A stretch of 64,000 nucleotides of DNA from Uliginosibacterium paludis (GTDB lineage: Bacteria; Pseudomonadota; Gammaproteobacteria; Burkholderiales; Rhodocyclaceae), in the NCBI RefSeq assembly GCF_039631355.1, contig NZ_JBDIVF010000002.1:750084-814083 (forward strand), read 5' to 3'. The notes below the pieces were generated by a model that worked only from the letters and a program-made list of their open reading frames with translations, was not told the origin of the DNA and did no database searches. Shown piece after piece: positions 17,085 to 25,947 of this stretch. The position numbers and the translations under genes are program-made. The number at the start of each line of letters is the position of its first letter. Positions within the stretch are counted from its first letter, which is position 1.

Positions 17085-18494
17085 TCAGGCCACGCGCTGC
17101 TCCGGCTGGCTGGCGATGTCGGCCACCCAGTTGATGGCTTCGATGCGGCGGCTGCTGACCTTGCTGCTGGTCAGGCCGAGCTGCACGGCATGACGGATGA
17201 TCTCGCTGGCCACGCCGCGCTCGCAGGCGTCCGCGAGCGAGAGATAGGTGCCGAAAAGCCCCTCGCGGGCGAGCAGCGCGGCATTCATCGTGTCTGCGAG
17301 GCGCAAGGGCCGGATTGCGGCTTCCAGCGGTACCTTCAGTGCGACGTCGAGCATCGAGAACAGGCCCAGCACGAAGAGTTTGTCGCACTGTTCGGCGCTC
17401 AGCCGGCCAGCGGCGCAGAGTTCCAGGAAGCGCGCGCGGGTCAGGGCGATTTCGGTGATCGCCGAGTCGCCCATGGCGCCGCCCGAGAGCAGCAGCAGGG
17501 TGAGCCAGCGGTCGAGCTGCTCCTGACCGAGAATCATCAGTGCCTGCTCGATGCCGGAGATGCGCTGGGTGAGGCCATGCGCCGCGGCATTCACGTAGCG
17601 GAGCAGGCGGTAGGACATTGCCATATCCTGCTTGAGCACCCGTGCCACTTCGCGGTAGTTGAGCTCTTCGCGTATCTGGTTGATCAGCGAGGCTACGGTC
17701 AGCATCTGGGGTGAGAGTTCGCGCCCGCTCCAGTCTTCACGACGGGTCACGAAGCTGCCGGAGAAGCGCGTGCAGCGCAGCCGGCGGGCGAGATCGAAAT
17801 CTTCCGGCGTGTTCACATCCCAGGCCCCCAGACGCAGCCCGGGGCGTGCCTCCCGCGCCATGCGCAAGAGCTCGTCCGCCTCGAAGGGTGTGCGCAGGGC
17901 GAGGCGCAGCATCGCGCCGTCCGCCTGCTCGGCCAGACTGCTGAACCAGGGGGTGCCGATGGCGTCGTCCAGCCAGACTTCGTGCCCGGCTTCATGCAGC
18001 ACCGCGAGTGCCTCCCGTGTTTCGGCCGGCGCGGGCGAGAACGGGGTCTCACAGCTCAGCAGCACGCAGGTGCGCGCAGGCAGCTTGCCGGTGCCCAGAC
18101 GTTGCAGGCTGGTGTCCGACAGCTGGAGCCAGATCTGGCGGTGCCGCATCGGGGCGTGGCGCAGGCTGGCGAGCTGGTCGACCAGCATGCTGTCGAGAAA
18201 GCGGCGCATGCTGCTGCGCTGGGTGTTGAGCTTGTCGCGCAGCTCTCCGCGGATGAAGAATTCCACGCCGCGGATATCCAGTTGCTCATCAAGCACTTCG
18301 CGATGGACCAGAACGGGTTCGCCGGCCTCCGGCGCCGTTCCGGCAGGCAGCGCGGGGGCCGTGCCGGCCTGCCCGGCCGACGGGAAAACCGGCGCGCTGC
18401 CGGAAACGGCTTCTGTCGCGGCAGGGGCTGCGCGCTGCACGGCGGGCTCGTCCGCGAGCCAGCGCTGGAAGGAAGAAATCAGTTTGCCAAGCAT
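17085..18494 (-). CDS. EAL-like plus HDOD domain signalling protein (YuxH type)
   Basis: A 469-residue cytoplasmic protein. Residues 1-60 are a low-complexity Ala/Pro segment. About 60-265 form a degenerate EAL domain beginning LVHREVLDEQLDIRGVEFFIRG. The EAL signature is absent and the usual DDFGTG loop reads LDDAIGTPW, so cyclic-di-GMP hydrolysis is unlikely. About 270-465 form an HDOD domain (LINQIREELNYREVARVLKQDMAMSYRLLRYVN in segments). Such proteins are regulatory and lack phosphodiesterase metal ligands. Partners are unknown. It faces pgk and lies upstream of cysB on the same strand with a 108-base gap in which I see no gene. Confidence 0.88.
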   Translation of the reverse strand: MLGKLISSFQRWLADEPAVQRAAPAATEAVSGSAPVFPSAGQAGTAPALPAGTAPEAGEPVLVHREVLDEQLDIRGVEFFIRGELRDKLNTQRSSMRRFLDSMLVDQLASLRHAPMRHRQIWLQLSDTSLQRLGTGKLPARTCVLLSCETPFSPAPAETREALAVLHEAGHEVWLDDAIGTPWFSSLAEQADGAMLRLALRTPFEADELLRMAREARPGLRLGAWDVNTPEDFDLARRLRCTRFSGSFVTRREDWSGRELSPQMLTVASLINQIREELNYREVARVLKQDMAMSYRLLRYVNAAAHGLTQRISGIEQALMILGQEQLDRWLTLLLLSGGAMGDSAITEIALTRARFLELCAAGRLSAEQCDKLFVLGLFSMLDVALKVPLEAAIRPLRLADTMNAALLAREGLFGTYLSLADACERGVASEIIRHAVQLGLTSSKVSSRRIEAINWVADIASQPEQRVA

Positions 18495-18602
18495 GGAACC
18501 GGAGCGAGAGGCGACAGGGTACGTCCGGTTTAACGGCCCGGCCGGCGCGGGGTTGAGTCAGCGCTGACCCTGTCCGTGCGCTGCGTCACGGCCGCCTGCG
18601 GT

Positions 18603-19547
18603 CTAGAGGCCCGGGTCGCTGCCCTCGGTGCCGGCGAGTGCGGCGTCCACCACATGGCGGCTGATGTGCGGCGCGAACATCTCGATGAAGGCGTAGGCAT
18701 AGCCGCGCAGCCAGGCGTTGCGCGGCAGGCCGATGCGGGTGGTGGAGGATTCGAAGAGGTGGGCCGCGTCCATCACCGCGAGCTCCCGGTCGACCAGCGG
18801 ATCGAAGGCCATGCTGGCGATGATGCCGATGCCCAGATCCATGTTCACATAGGTCTTGATCACGTCCGAGTCGATCGCGGTCAGGATCACGTTGGGCTTG
18901 AGGCCGCGGGAGAGGAAGGCCTTGTTGATCTGGCTGCGGCCGGTGAAGGCCGGGTCGTAGGTGATGATCGGGAAGCGGTTGATCGCCTCCAGCGTGAGCG
19001 GATGCTCGCGCAGGATGGGGTGACCCTTGCGTGCGATCACGCTGCGGTTCCACTGATGGCAGGGCAGCAGCACCAGATCGCCCAGGTCGGACGCCGCTTC
19101 GGTGGCGATCGCGATATCCGCCTCGCCGGCCAGGACCTGCTCGCAGATCTGGCGCGGATTGCCCTGGTGGATATGAAGCTGGACCTTCGGAAAGCGGCGC
19201 ATGAAGTCCGCCACCACGCGGGGCAGGGCGTAGCGTGCCTGGGTGTGGGTGGTGGCGATCACCAGCCGTCCGGCATCCTCGTTGCGGAAGTCCTGGCCCA
19301 CCTGACGCAGGTTGTCGGCCTCGCGCAGCATGCGCTCGGCAATCGCCATGACCTGGCGACCCGGCTCGGTGACCGCGGTGAGGCGCTTGCCATGGCGCAC
19401 GAAGATTTCGATGCCGAGCTCTTCCTCCAGCAGCTTCACCTGCTTCGAGACACCGGGCTGCGAGGTGTAGAGCGCATTGGCGGCGTCCGAGACGGAAAGC
19501 TTGTGCCGGACGATTTCAAGCACATAACGCAGTTGCTGAAGGTTCAT
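18603..19547 (-). CDS. cysB: CysB, LysR-family regulator of sulfur assimilation
   Basis: A 314-residue LysR-type activator that responds to N-acetylserine and controls cysteine biosynthesis genes. The start MNLQQLRYVLEIVRHKLSVS matches CysB exactly in style; the reading frame stays open upstream but has no family similarity there. The helix-turn-helix is at about 18-40 (SVSDAANALYTSQPGVSKQVKLLE in segments). The effector domain includes IATTHTQARYALPRVV and TYDPAFTGRSQINKAF, both typical of CysB/Cbl. It is divergent from the tauE-cysI-cysN operon, its expected target. Confidence 0.95.
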   Translation of the reverse strand: MNLQQLRYVLEIVRHKLSVSDAANALYTSQPGVSKQVKLLEEELGIEIFVRHGKRLTAVTEPGRQVMAIAERMLREADNLRQVGQDFRNEDAGRLVIATTHTQARYALPRVVADFMRRFPKVQLHIHQGNPRQICEQVLAGEADIAIATEAASDLGDLVLLPCHQWNRSVIARKGHPILREHPLTLEAINRFPIITYDPAFTGRSQINKAFLSRGLKPNVILTAIDSDVIKTYVNMDLGIGIIASMAFDPLVDRELAVMDAAHLFESSTTRIGLPRNAWLRGYAYAFIEMFAPHISRHVVDAALAGTEGSDPGL

Positions 19548-19574
19548 GCGAAGCGGACAGTCTGAAGATTTTAT

Positions 19575-19597
19575 GAATTCTATATCACGAATAATTC
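19575..19597. promoter_or_regulatory. Candidate CysB binding region in the cysB/tauE divergent promoter
   Basis: An AT-rich patch in otherwise GC-rich DNA has GAATT at 19575 and AATTC at 19593 as an imperfect dyad, within the 144-base divergent spacer. CysB sites are AT-rich and poorly conserved, so position and context are the main support. Confidence 0.35.
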
Positions 19598-19691
19598 TAA
19601 GCATCCGTGGGAACCCGGGGGTCGGCGAGCAGGCCTGCTCCCTAGAATCGCCCCATCCCCTGACACTGCCTTTCCTGACGGAAGATTTCTG

Positions 19692-20474
19692 ATGGACCTC
19701 ATGTATCCCCTGGCCGGCTTTGCCGTCGGCGCCATTGTCGGCTTGACCGGCGTGGGCGGCGGCTCGCTGATGACCCCCTTGCTGGTTCTGCTGTTCGGCG
19801 TTTCGCCCTCCGTGGCCGTCGGTACCGACCTGCTCTACGCCTCGGTCACCAAGGCCGGCGGCACGCTGGCCCATGGTCTCAAGGGGACGGTCGACTGGTC
19901 AATCACCCGGGCGCTGGCGTATGGCTCGATTCCCGCCGCGGCGCTGACCCTGTTCCTGGTCCATCATTTCTTCCCGGGGGGCATCGGCGGCGCGTCGCGC
20001 CTGATCTCCTTTGCGCTGGGCATCGCGCTGGTGCTGACCGCCATTTCGCTGATCTTCCGGAGGCAGATCCAGGCTTTCGGCGCGCATCGTGCCCCGGCCA
20101 CGCCGAATCCGCGCCGCACCTTCTGGCTCACCGTGCTGACCGGTGCCATCCTTGGCGTGCTGGTTTCCATCTCCTCGGTAGGGGCTGGTGCGCTGGGTGT
20201 GACGGCGCTTTTCTTCCTGTATCCTTCCCTGCCCGCGCACCGCATCGTGGGCTCCGACATCGCTCATGCCGTGCCCCTCACGCTTGTGGCAGGCGCCGGC
20301 CACTGGCTGGTCGGCAGCGTCGACTGGTACCTGCTAGGCAGCCTGCTCGTGGGCTCCCTGCCCGGAATCTGGATCGGCAGCCAGGTGTCGGCACGCGTGC
20401 CGGAAAAGATCCTTCGCCCGATTCTTGCCGGCATGCTGCTCCTGATCGGCTCCAAGCTGATCGCGGCAAACTGA
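19692..20474 (+). CDS. TauE/SafE (DUF81) family membrane transporter, probable sulfite/sulfate permease
   Basis: A 260-residue inner-membrane protein with about eight hydrophobic segments. The family repeat is visible as GAIVGLTGVGGGSLMTPLLVLLFGVSPSVAVGTDLLYASVTKAGGTLAHG in consecutive parts, and again as GAILGVLVSISSVGAGALGVTALFFLYPSLPAHRIVGSDIAHAVPLTL. Members move sulfite, sulfoacetate or related anions. The position directly before cysI and opposite cysB argues for sulfate uptake or sulfite handling in assimilation; direction of transport is not visible. GGAAG precedes the start. A 20-base gap leads to cysI. Confidence 0.88.
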   Translation: MDLMYPLAGFAVGAIVGLTGVGGGSLMTPLLVLLFGVSPSVAVGTDLLYASVTKAGGTLAHGLKGTVDWSITRALAYGSIPAAALTLFLVHHFFPGGIGGASRLISFALGIALVLTAISLIFRRQIQAFGAHRAPATPNPRRTFWLTVLTGAILGVLVSISSVGAGALGVTALFFLYPSLPAHRIVGSDIAHAVPLTLVAGAGHWLVGSVDWYLLGSLLVGSLPGIWIGSQVSARVPEKILRPILAGMLLLIGSKLIAAN

Positions 20475-20494
20475 TTCACCAGAGAGAACCGACG

Positions 20495-22177
20495 ATGTAC
20501 ATCTACGACGAATATGACCAGCGGATCGTGGACGAGCGCGTGGCGCAGTTTCGCGACCAGACCCGCCGTTATCTGGCAGGTGAGCTGACCAATGACGAAT
20601 TCAAGCCATTGAGATTGCAGAACGGCCTCTACATCCAGCGTTATGCCCCGATGCTGCGTGTGGCCGTGCCCTATGGCCTGCTCAATGCGAAGCAGGCGCG
20701 CAAGCTGGCCCATGTGGCGCGGACCTATGACAAGGGCTATGCCCACGTCTCGACCCGGCAGAACTTCCAGTACAACTGGCCCGAACTCAAGAACGTGCCG
20801 GACATCCTGGCCGAGCTGGCCAGTGTCCAGATGCATGCCATCCAGACCTCCGGCAACTGCATCCGCAATGTGACCACCGACCAGTTCGCCGGCATCGCGC
20901 CGGATGAAGTCGTCGATCCGCGTCCGCTGGCCGAGATCCTGCGTCAGTGGAGCACCTTCCATCCCGAATTCGCACTGCTGCCCCGCAAGTTCAAGTTTGC
21001 GGTGAGCGGTTCGGTCAATGACCGCGCCGTGGTCCAGATGCATGACATCGGTCTGGAGTTCTTCCGCGACGCGGCCGGCGAGCTGCGCATCAAGGTCTGG
21101 GTCGGTGGGGGGCTGGGCCGCACGCCCATCCTCGGCGAAGTAATCGAGGAAGCGCTGCCCTGGCAGCACATGCTGAGCTACAGCGAATCCATCCTGCGCG
21201 TCTATAACCGCTGGGGCCGTCGCGACAACCTCTACAAGGCCCGCATCAAGATTCTGGTGAAGGCGCTGGGCATCGAGGAATTCCGCCGTCAGGTCGAGGC
21301 CGAGTGGGCGCATCACAAGGATGGCGTCAACACGCTGACCCAGGCCGAGTTTGACCGCATCGCGAAGTGTTTCACGGCACCGGCCTACGAGTCGCTGCCT
21401 GAAGACGACGCCGGTTTTTCCGCGAAGCTGACTGAAGAGAAAGCCTTTGCCAACTGGGTGAAACGCAACGTGCACGCCCACCGCCAGCCGGGCTATCGCG
21501 CCGTGACGCTGTCATTGAAGGTGACCGGCATCGCCCCCGGAGACGTAACCGATCGCCAGCTCGACATCGTTGCCGATCTGGCTGAGCGCTACAGCTTCGG
21601 CGAGCTGCGTACCACCCACGAGCAGAACATCGTGCTCTCCGACGTGAAGCTGGCCGACCTGCATGCGCTGTGGCTCGAAGCCCGCGCTGCCGGCCTTGCC
21701 ACGCCCAATATCGGGCTGATCACCGACATCATCTGTTGCCCGGGCGGCAGCTTCTGCGATCTCGCCAATGCCAAGAGCATTCCGATTGCGGAATCCATCC
21801 AGCAGCTCTTCGATGACCTCGACTATCAGCATGACATTGGCGATCTCGAGCTCAACATTTCCGGCTGCATGAATTCCTGCGGTCACCACCACGTGGGCCA
21901 CATCGGCATTCTCGGCGTCGATAAGAACGACTCCGAGTGGTACCAGGTCAGCATCGGCGGCAAGCAGGGCAATGACGCCAGCCTCGGTGAAGTGATCGGA
22001 CCGTCCTTTGCGGCCGACGAAGTCGCCGGCGTGGTCAAGCGCCTGATCGACGTCTATGTGGAGGCGCGTTTGCCGGAAGAGCGTTTCATCGATACCGTGC
22101 GCCGTCTCGGCCCTGCGCCCTTCAAGGAGCGCGTGTATGCCGACCGCCAGCCGGCCAAGAAGAAAGTGGAGGCCTGA
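20495..22177 (+). CDS. cysI: Assimilatory sulfite reductase hemoprotein (CysI type)
   Basis: Reduces sulfite to sulfide with siroheme and a [4Fe-4S] cluster. At 560 residues it has both ferredoxin-like and siroheme repeats: TSGNCIRNVTTDQFAGIA in the first half, then RTTHEQNIVLSDV and the cluster motif IICCPGGSFCDLANAKS with NISGCMNSCGHHHVGHIGILG, which supplies the four Cys. No CysJ flavoprotein is adjacent, so electrons probably come from ferredoxin or another reductase. It is three bases before the DUF934 gene, forming one operon. Confidence 0.93.
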   Translation: MYIYDEYDQRIVDERVAQFRDQTRRYLAGELTNDEFKPLRLQNGLYIQRYAPMLRVAVPYGLLNAKQARKLAHVARTYDKGYAHVSTRQNFQYNWPELKNVPDILAELASVQMHAIQTSGNCIRNVTTDQFAGIAPDEVVDPRPLAEILRQWSTFHPEFALLPRKFKFAVSGSVNDRAVVQMHDIGLEFFRDAAGELRIKVWVGGGLGRTPILGEVIEEALPWQHMLSYSESILRVYNRWGRRDNLYKARIKILVKALGIEEFRRQVEAEWAHHKDGVNTLTQAEFDRIAKCFTAPAYESLPEDDAGFSAKLTEEKAFANWVKRNVHAHRQPGYRAVTLSLKVTGIAPGDVTDRQLDIVADLAERYSFGELRTTHEQNIVLSDVKLADLHALWLEARAAGLATPNIGLITDIICCPGGSFCDLANAKSIPIAESIQQLFDDLDYQHDIGDLELNISGCMNSCGHHHVGHIGILGVDKNDSEWYQVSIGGKQGNDASLGEVIGPSFAADEVAGVVKRLIDVYVEARLPEERFIDTVRRLGPAPFKERVYADRQPAKKKVEA

Positions 22178-22180
22178 GCC

Positions 22181-22798
22181 ATGAGCAATCTGATCAAGCT
22201 GCAGAACGGCAGCGCCGTGATCGTGGCCGACGACAGCTGGCAGATCGTGCGTCTGCCGGCAGGCGAAGCCGAAGTGAAGAAACAGGCCGGCAAGGTCGTG
22301 CAGTTCCGCCTGACCGGGGTGGAAGCCGCGACTGCCGAGCAGATCGCCGCCACCGCCGTGCCGGCCAGCGGCAAGGTCGTGCTGCCGCTGTCGGTGTTCA
22401 TCGCACGCCGGGCAGAGTTCGAGTCGCGCCTGGCGGCCGGCGAAGTCGGCGTGTGGCTGGAAACCTGCGAGCTGGTCGAGACGCTCGCCGAAGCGCAGGC
22501 AGATCTCAACGTGTTCCCGCTGATCGCCGTGTTCATCGAGCGCTTTGCCGATGGCCGTGCCTACTCCAGCGCCAGCCTGCTGCGCAGCCGCTTCGGCTAT
22601 CGCAACGAGTTGCGGGCCTTTGGTGACGTGCTGCGCGACCAGCTCTTCTTCATGAAGCGCTGCGGCTTTGATGCCTACCAGATCCGCGCCGATCGTTCCG
22701 CGTCTGACGCGATCGCGTCGCTGGGTGACTTTTCCGAGCCCTACCAGGCTGCGGTCGTGATCGACCAGCCGGTATGGCGTCGGCATGCACGGGGCTGA
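22181..22798 (+). CDS. DUF934 protein of the sulfite reduction operon
   Basis: A 205-residue protein of the DUF934 family, found almost only between cysI and cysH in beta- and gammaproteobacteria. Conserved parts are LPLSVFIARRAEFESRLAAGEVGVWLE and the run FPLIAVFIERFADGRAYSSASLLRSRFGYRNELRAFGDVLRDQLFFMKRCGFDAYQI in segments. There is no obvious cofactor site. Its function is unproven; a role as a partner or electron-transfer helper of CysI is inferred from neighbours only. GGAGG precedes the ATG, and the stop touches the cysH start. Confidence 0.9.
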   Translation: MSNLIKLQNGSAVIVADDSWQIVRLPAGEAEVKKQAGKVVQFRLTGVEAATAEQIAATAVPASGKVVLPLSVFIARRAEFESRLAAGEVGVWLETCELVETLAEAQADLNVFPLIAVFIERFADGRAYSSASLLRSRFGYRNELRAFGDVLRDQLFFMKRCGFDAYQIRADRSASDAIASLGDFSEPYQAAVVIDQPVWRRHARG

Positions 22799-22799
22799 C

Positions 22800-23558
22800 A
22801 TGGCAGAGGCCGTCTCTTTCCTCAACCGGCCGCGCGCGACCAATCCGGCGACGAATCCGGTCATCGACGAGGTGGTGCGCATCAATATCGCGGCCCGGCG
22901 GGCGAACGCGCTCGAGCTGCTGCATGCGATCACCGAAGCGCATGGCGAGGTGACCTTCGCCAACAGCTTCGGCGCCGAAGACATGGTGCTGACCGATCTC
23001 ATCCTGTCCGAAAAGCTGCCGATCGAGATCTTTTCGCTCGATACCGGCCGCCTGCCTGCCGACACCTACACGCTGATGGGCGAGGTGGAGAAGCACTATG
23101 GCGCGAAGCTCAAGGTTTTCTTCCCGGAAGCCAGCGCCGTCGAGCAGTATGTGCGGACCGAGGGCATCAACGCCTTCTACGATTCGGTGGAGCTCCGCAA
23201 GCGCTGCTGCGCGATCCGCAAGGTCGAGCCGCTGCGTCGTGCACTCGCCGGCAAAGCGGCCTGGATCACCGGCATGCGCGCCGCACAGAGTGCCACCCGC
23301 ACCGATCTGCCGGTGCGCCAGTTCGACGAGGCGAACGGGCTGGAGAAATACAACCCGCTCTCCGACTGGAGCGAGCAGGACGTCTGGGCCTACATCCGCA
23401 TCCACGGTGTGCCCTATAACGCGCTGCACGACCAGTTCTACCCCAGCATCGGCTGCGCGCCCTGCACGCGCGCGATTGCCGTCGGCGAAGACGTACGTGC
23501 CGGCCGCTGGTGGTGGGAAGACCCGACCCTCAAGGAATGCGGTCTCCACAAGAAATGA
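22800..23558 (+). CDS. cysH: Adenylylsulfate (APS) reductase, thioredoxin-dependent
   Basis: Reduces APS to sulfite and AMP. It is about 252 residues from the ATG at 22800; an in-frame ATG at 22785 would overlap DUF934. The PP-loop is FANSFGAEDMVLTDLI. The paired-cysteine motif RKRCCAIRKVEPLRRAL and the C-terminal IGCAPCTRAI are the [4Fe-4S] ligands that mark APS rather than PAPS reductases. The catalytic Cys is in LKECGLH at the C-terminus. No cysC kinase is present in the operon, which agrees with the one-step APS route. Confidence 0.95.
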   Translation: MAEAVSFLNRPRATNPATNPVIDEVVRINIAARRANALELLHAITEAHGEVTFANSFGAEDMVLTDLILSEKLPIEIFSLDTGRLPADTYTLMGEVEKHYGAKLKVFFPEASAVEQYVRTEGINAFYDSVELRKRCCAIRKVEPLRRALAGKAAWITGMRAAQSATRTDLPVRQFDEANGLEKYNPLSDWSEQDVWAYIRIHGVPYNALHDQFYPSIGCAPCTRAIAVGEDVRAGRWWWEDPTLKECGLHKK

Positions 23559-23603
23559 TTTCCCGAGTCCGGCCCTGCCGGGCGAAGTGCTGATGATCCA
23601 ACC

Positions 23604-24539
23604 ATGACGACCCTGACCAAACAAACCCTCTCTCACCTCGACTGGCTCGAAGCCGAGGCCATCCACATCATGCGGGAGGTCGCCGGCCAGTGCGAACGCC
23701 CGGTGCTGCTGTTCTCGGGCGGCAAGGATTCCATCTGCATGCTGCGGGTGGCCGAGAAGGCCTTCCGCCCCGGCAAGTTCCCCTTCCCGCTGATGCACAT
23801 CGACACCGGCCACAACTATCAGGAAGTGATCGATTTCCGTGACCGCCGCGCGGCCGAGCTGGGCGAGCGCCTGATCGTGCGTTCGGTGGAGGACTCGATG
23901 AAGCGCGGCACCGTGGTGCTGAAGTCAGCTGACGAATCGCGCAACAAGCATCAGGCCGTGACGCTCCTCGAAGCGATCGCCGAGTTCGAGTTCGACTGCT
24001 GTATCGGTGGTGCGCGTCGCGACGAAGAGAAGGCCCGCGCCAAGGAGCGCGTGATGAGCTTCCGCGACGAATTCGGCTCATGGGACCCGAAGAACCAGCG
24101 CCCGGAATTGTGGAGTCTCTACAACGCCCGCGTGCACAAGGGCGAGAATATCCGCGCCTTCCCGATCAGCAACTGGACCGAGATGGATGTGTGGCAATAC
24201 ATCGAGCGCGAGAAGCTCGAGCTGCCCTCGATCTACTTCTCGCACCAGCGCGATGTGGTGATGCGCGGCGGCGCAATGATGCCGGTGAACGTGCAACTCG
24301 CCAGCGGTGAAGTGCTGAATGTGCCAAAGCCTGGCGAAGAGGTGATTTCGCAGACCGTACGTTTCCGCACCGTGGGTGACATCCCCTGTACCGCGCCGGT
24401 GCTCTCGGATGCCGACACGGTCGAGAAGATCGTCATTGAAACGGCCACCACCACGATCACCGAGCGCGGCGCCACGCGTCTGGACGACCAGACTTCGGAA
24501 GCATCGATGGAACAGCGCAAGAAGGAAGGCTACTTCTGA
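23604..24539 (+). CDS. cysD: Sulfate adenylyltransferase small subunit
   Basis: With CysN, activates sulfate to APS using ATP. It is 311 residues. The PP-loop ATP pyrophosphatase motif is VLLFSGGKDSICMLRVA. Other family segments are FPLMHIDTGHNYQEVIDFRD, CIGGARRDEEKARAKER, NISNWTEMDVWQYIE-like text (FPISNWTEMDVWQYIEREKL) and the C-terminal RGATRLDDQTSEASMEQRKKEGYF in segments. The gene lies 45 bases after cysH with a poor ribosome site and 40 bases before cysN. Confidence 0.97.
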   Translation: MTTLTKQTLSHLDWLEAEAIHIMREVAGQCERPVLLFSGGKDSICMLRVAEKAFRPGKFPFPLMHIDTGHNYQEVIDFRDRRAAELGERLIVRSVEDSMKRGTVVLKSADESRNKHQAVTLLEAIAEFEFDCCIGGARRDEEKARAKERVMSFRDEFGSWDPKNQRPELWSLYNARVHKGENIRAFPISNWTEMDVWQYIEREKLELPSIYFSHQRDVVMRGGAMMPVNVQLASGEVLNVPKPGEEVISQTVRFRTVGDIPCTAPVLSDADTVEKIVIETATTTITERGATRLDDQTSEASMEQRKKEGYF

Positions 24540-24579
24540 GCGGCGCATGCCGACGGAATGTACGGAACGGAACCAGAAC

Positions 24580-25866
24580 ATGTCTGCACACGAAAACATC
24601 ACCGACAACGGCCTGCTGCGCTTCATGACCTGCGGCAGCGTGGATGACGGCAAGAGCACCCTGATCGGGCGCCTGCTGTATGACACCAAGGCCATCCTTG
24701 CCGATACGCTCAACGCCATCGAGAAAACCTCCGCCCGCCGCGGCATGGAGGCGGTTGACCTCTCGCTGCTGACCGACGGCCTGCAGGCCGAGCGCGAGCA
24801 GGGCATCACCATCGATGTGGCCTACCGCTATTTCTCCACCGGCACGCGCAAGTACATCATTGCCGATGCACCTGGCCACGAGCAGTACACCCGCAACATG
24901 GTGACGGCCGCGTCCACCGCCGATCTGGCCATCATCCTGATCGATGCGCGAAAGGGTGTGCTGACGCAAACCCGTCGTCACAGCTATCTCGCGCATCTGG
25001 TGAACATCCCCAATGTGGTGGTGGCGGTGAACAAGATGGACCTGATCGATCATGACCAGGCGAAGTTCGATGCCATCGTGGCCGACTATCAGGCCTTCAT
25101 CGCGAAGATGGGGCTGTTTGCCGATGGACGCGATATTCGCTTCATCCCGATGTCCGCCCTCAATGGCGACAATCTGGTCGACCGCTCCGAAGCGATGAGC
25201 TGGTACACCGGCCCGACGCTCCTCGAATTGCTGGAAGCTGCGCCGAGCTCGCATGCCGGTCACGCCGAGGCCTTCCGCTTCCCGGTGCAGTACGTTTGCC
25301 GTCCGCAGGATTCCGCCAACCCCGAGCTGCATGACTACCGCGGCTTCCAGGGGCGCATCGAGTCCGGTTCGGTCAAGGTCGGTGATCTGCTGACCGCACT
25401 GCCCAACGGCCGCGAGAGCCGCGTGAAGGCGGTGCAGATCGGTGGCGTGGACATTGCCGAAGGCGTGACCGAGCAATCGGTGACGCTCCTGCTCGAAGAT
25501 GAAATCGACATCTCGCGCGGCGACATGCTGGTGAAGTCGGCCGAAGTCCCCGAGCAGAAGAAGGAGATCGAGGCCATGCTGTGCTGGCTCTCCGAGACGC
25601 CGCTGTCGCCGGCCCGCACTTACCTGATCCGCCACACCACGCGCACCACCAAGGCCAAGCTCACCGGCATCGGTTTCAAGGTGGATGTGAACTCTCAGGC
25701 GCATGTCGAGGCGGCTCAGCTCGCGATGAACGACATCGCCAAGGTCGGCTTCAAGCTCGCCCAGCCGGTCTTTGCCGACGCCTACAGCGCAAACCGCGCG
25801 ACCGGCGCCTTCATCGTGATCGACGAGAGCAACAACAACACCGTTGGCGCCGGCATGATTCTCTGA
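24580..25866 (+). CDS. cysN: Sulfate adenylyltransferase large subunit (GTPase)
   Basis: GTPase subunit that drives APS synthesis by CysD. It is 428 residues from the ATG at 24580; an in-frame ATG at 24547 is possible. GTP-binding motifs are G1 GSVDDGKST, G3 DAPGHEQYT, G4 NKMD and G5 MSALNGDN. EF-Tu-like beta-barrel domains follow, with QYVCRPQDSANPELHDYRGFQGRIESG in parts. There is no C-terminal APS kinase domain, in keeping with an APS reductase downstream pathway. It is the last gene of the operon; a hairpin follows. Confidence 0.96.
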   Translation: MSAHENITDNGLLRFMTCGSVDDGKSTLIGRLLYDTKAILADTLNAIEKTSARRGMEAVDLSLLTDGLQAEREQGITIDVAYRYFSTGTRKYIIADAPGHEQYTRNMVTAASTADLAIILIDARKGVLTQTRRHSYLAHLVNIPNVVVAVNKMDLIDHDQAKFDAIVADYQAFIAKMGLFADGRDIRFIPMSALNGDNLVDRSEAMSWYTGPTLLELLEAAPSSHAGHAEAFRFPVQYVCRPQDSANPELHDYRGFQGRIESGSVKVGDLLTALPNGRESRVKAVQIGGVDIAEGVTEQSVTLLLEDEIDISRGDMLVKSAEVPEQKKEIEAMLCWLSETPLSPARTYLIRHTTRTTKAKLTGIGFKVDVNSQAHVEAAQLAMNDIAKVGFKLAQPVFADAYSANRATGAFIVIDESNNNTVGAGMIL

Positions 25867-25913
25867 GTTGCCGCGTTACCCGGGCGGCATGAGCTTGCCC
25901 GGCCAGAGCTCAC

Positions 25914-25947
25914 GGGGCCTGTCGCCGCAAGGGGACAGGCCCCGGTT
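25914..25947 (+). terminator. Hairpin terminator after cysN
   Basis: GGGGCCTGTC at 25914 pairs with GACAGGCCCC at 25934 across a 10-nt loop and is followed by GGTTTCATT. The T-tract is weak; the hairpin lies at the end of a convergent pair. Confidence 0.7.
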
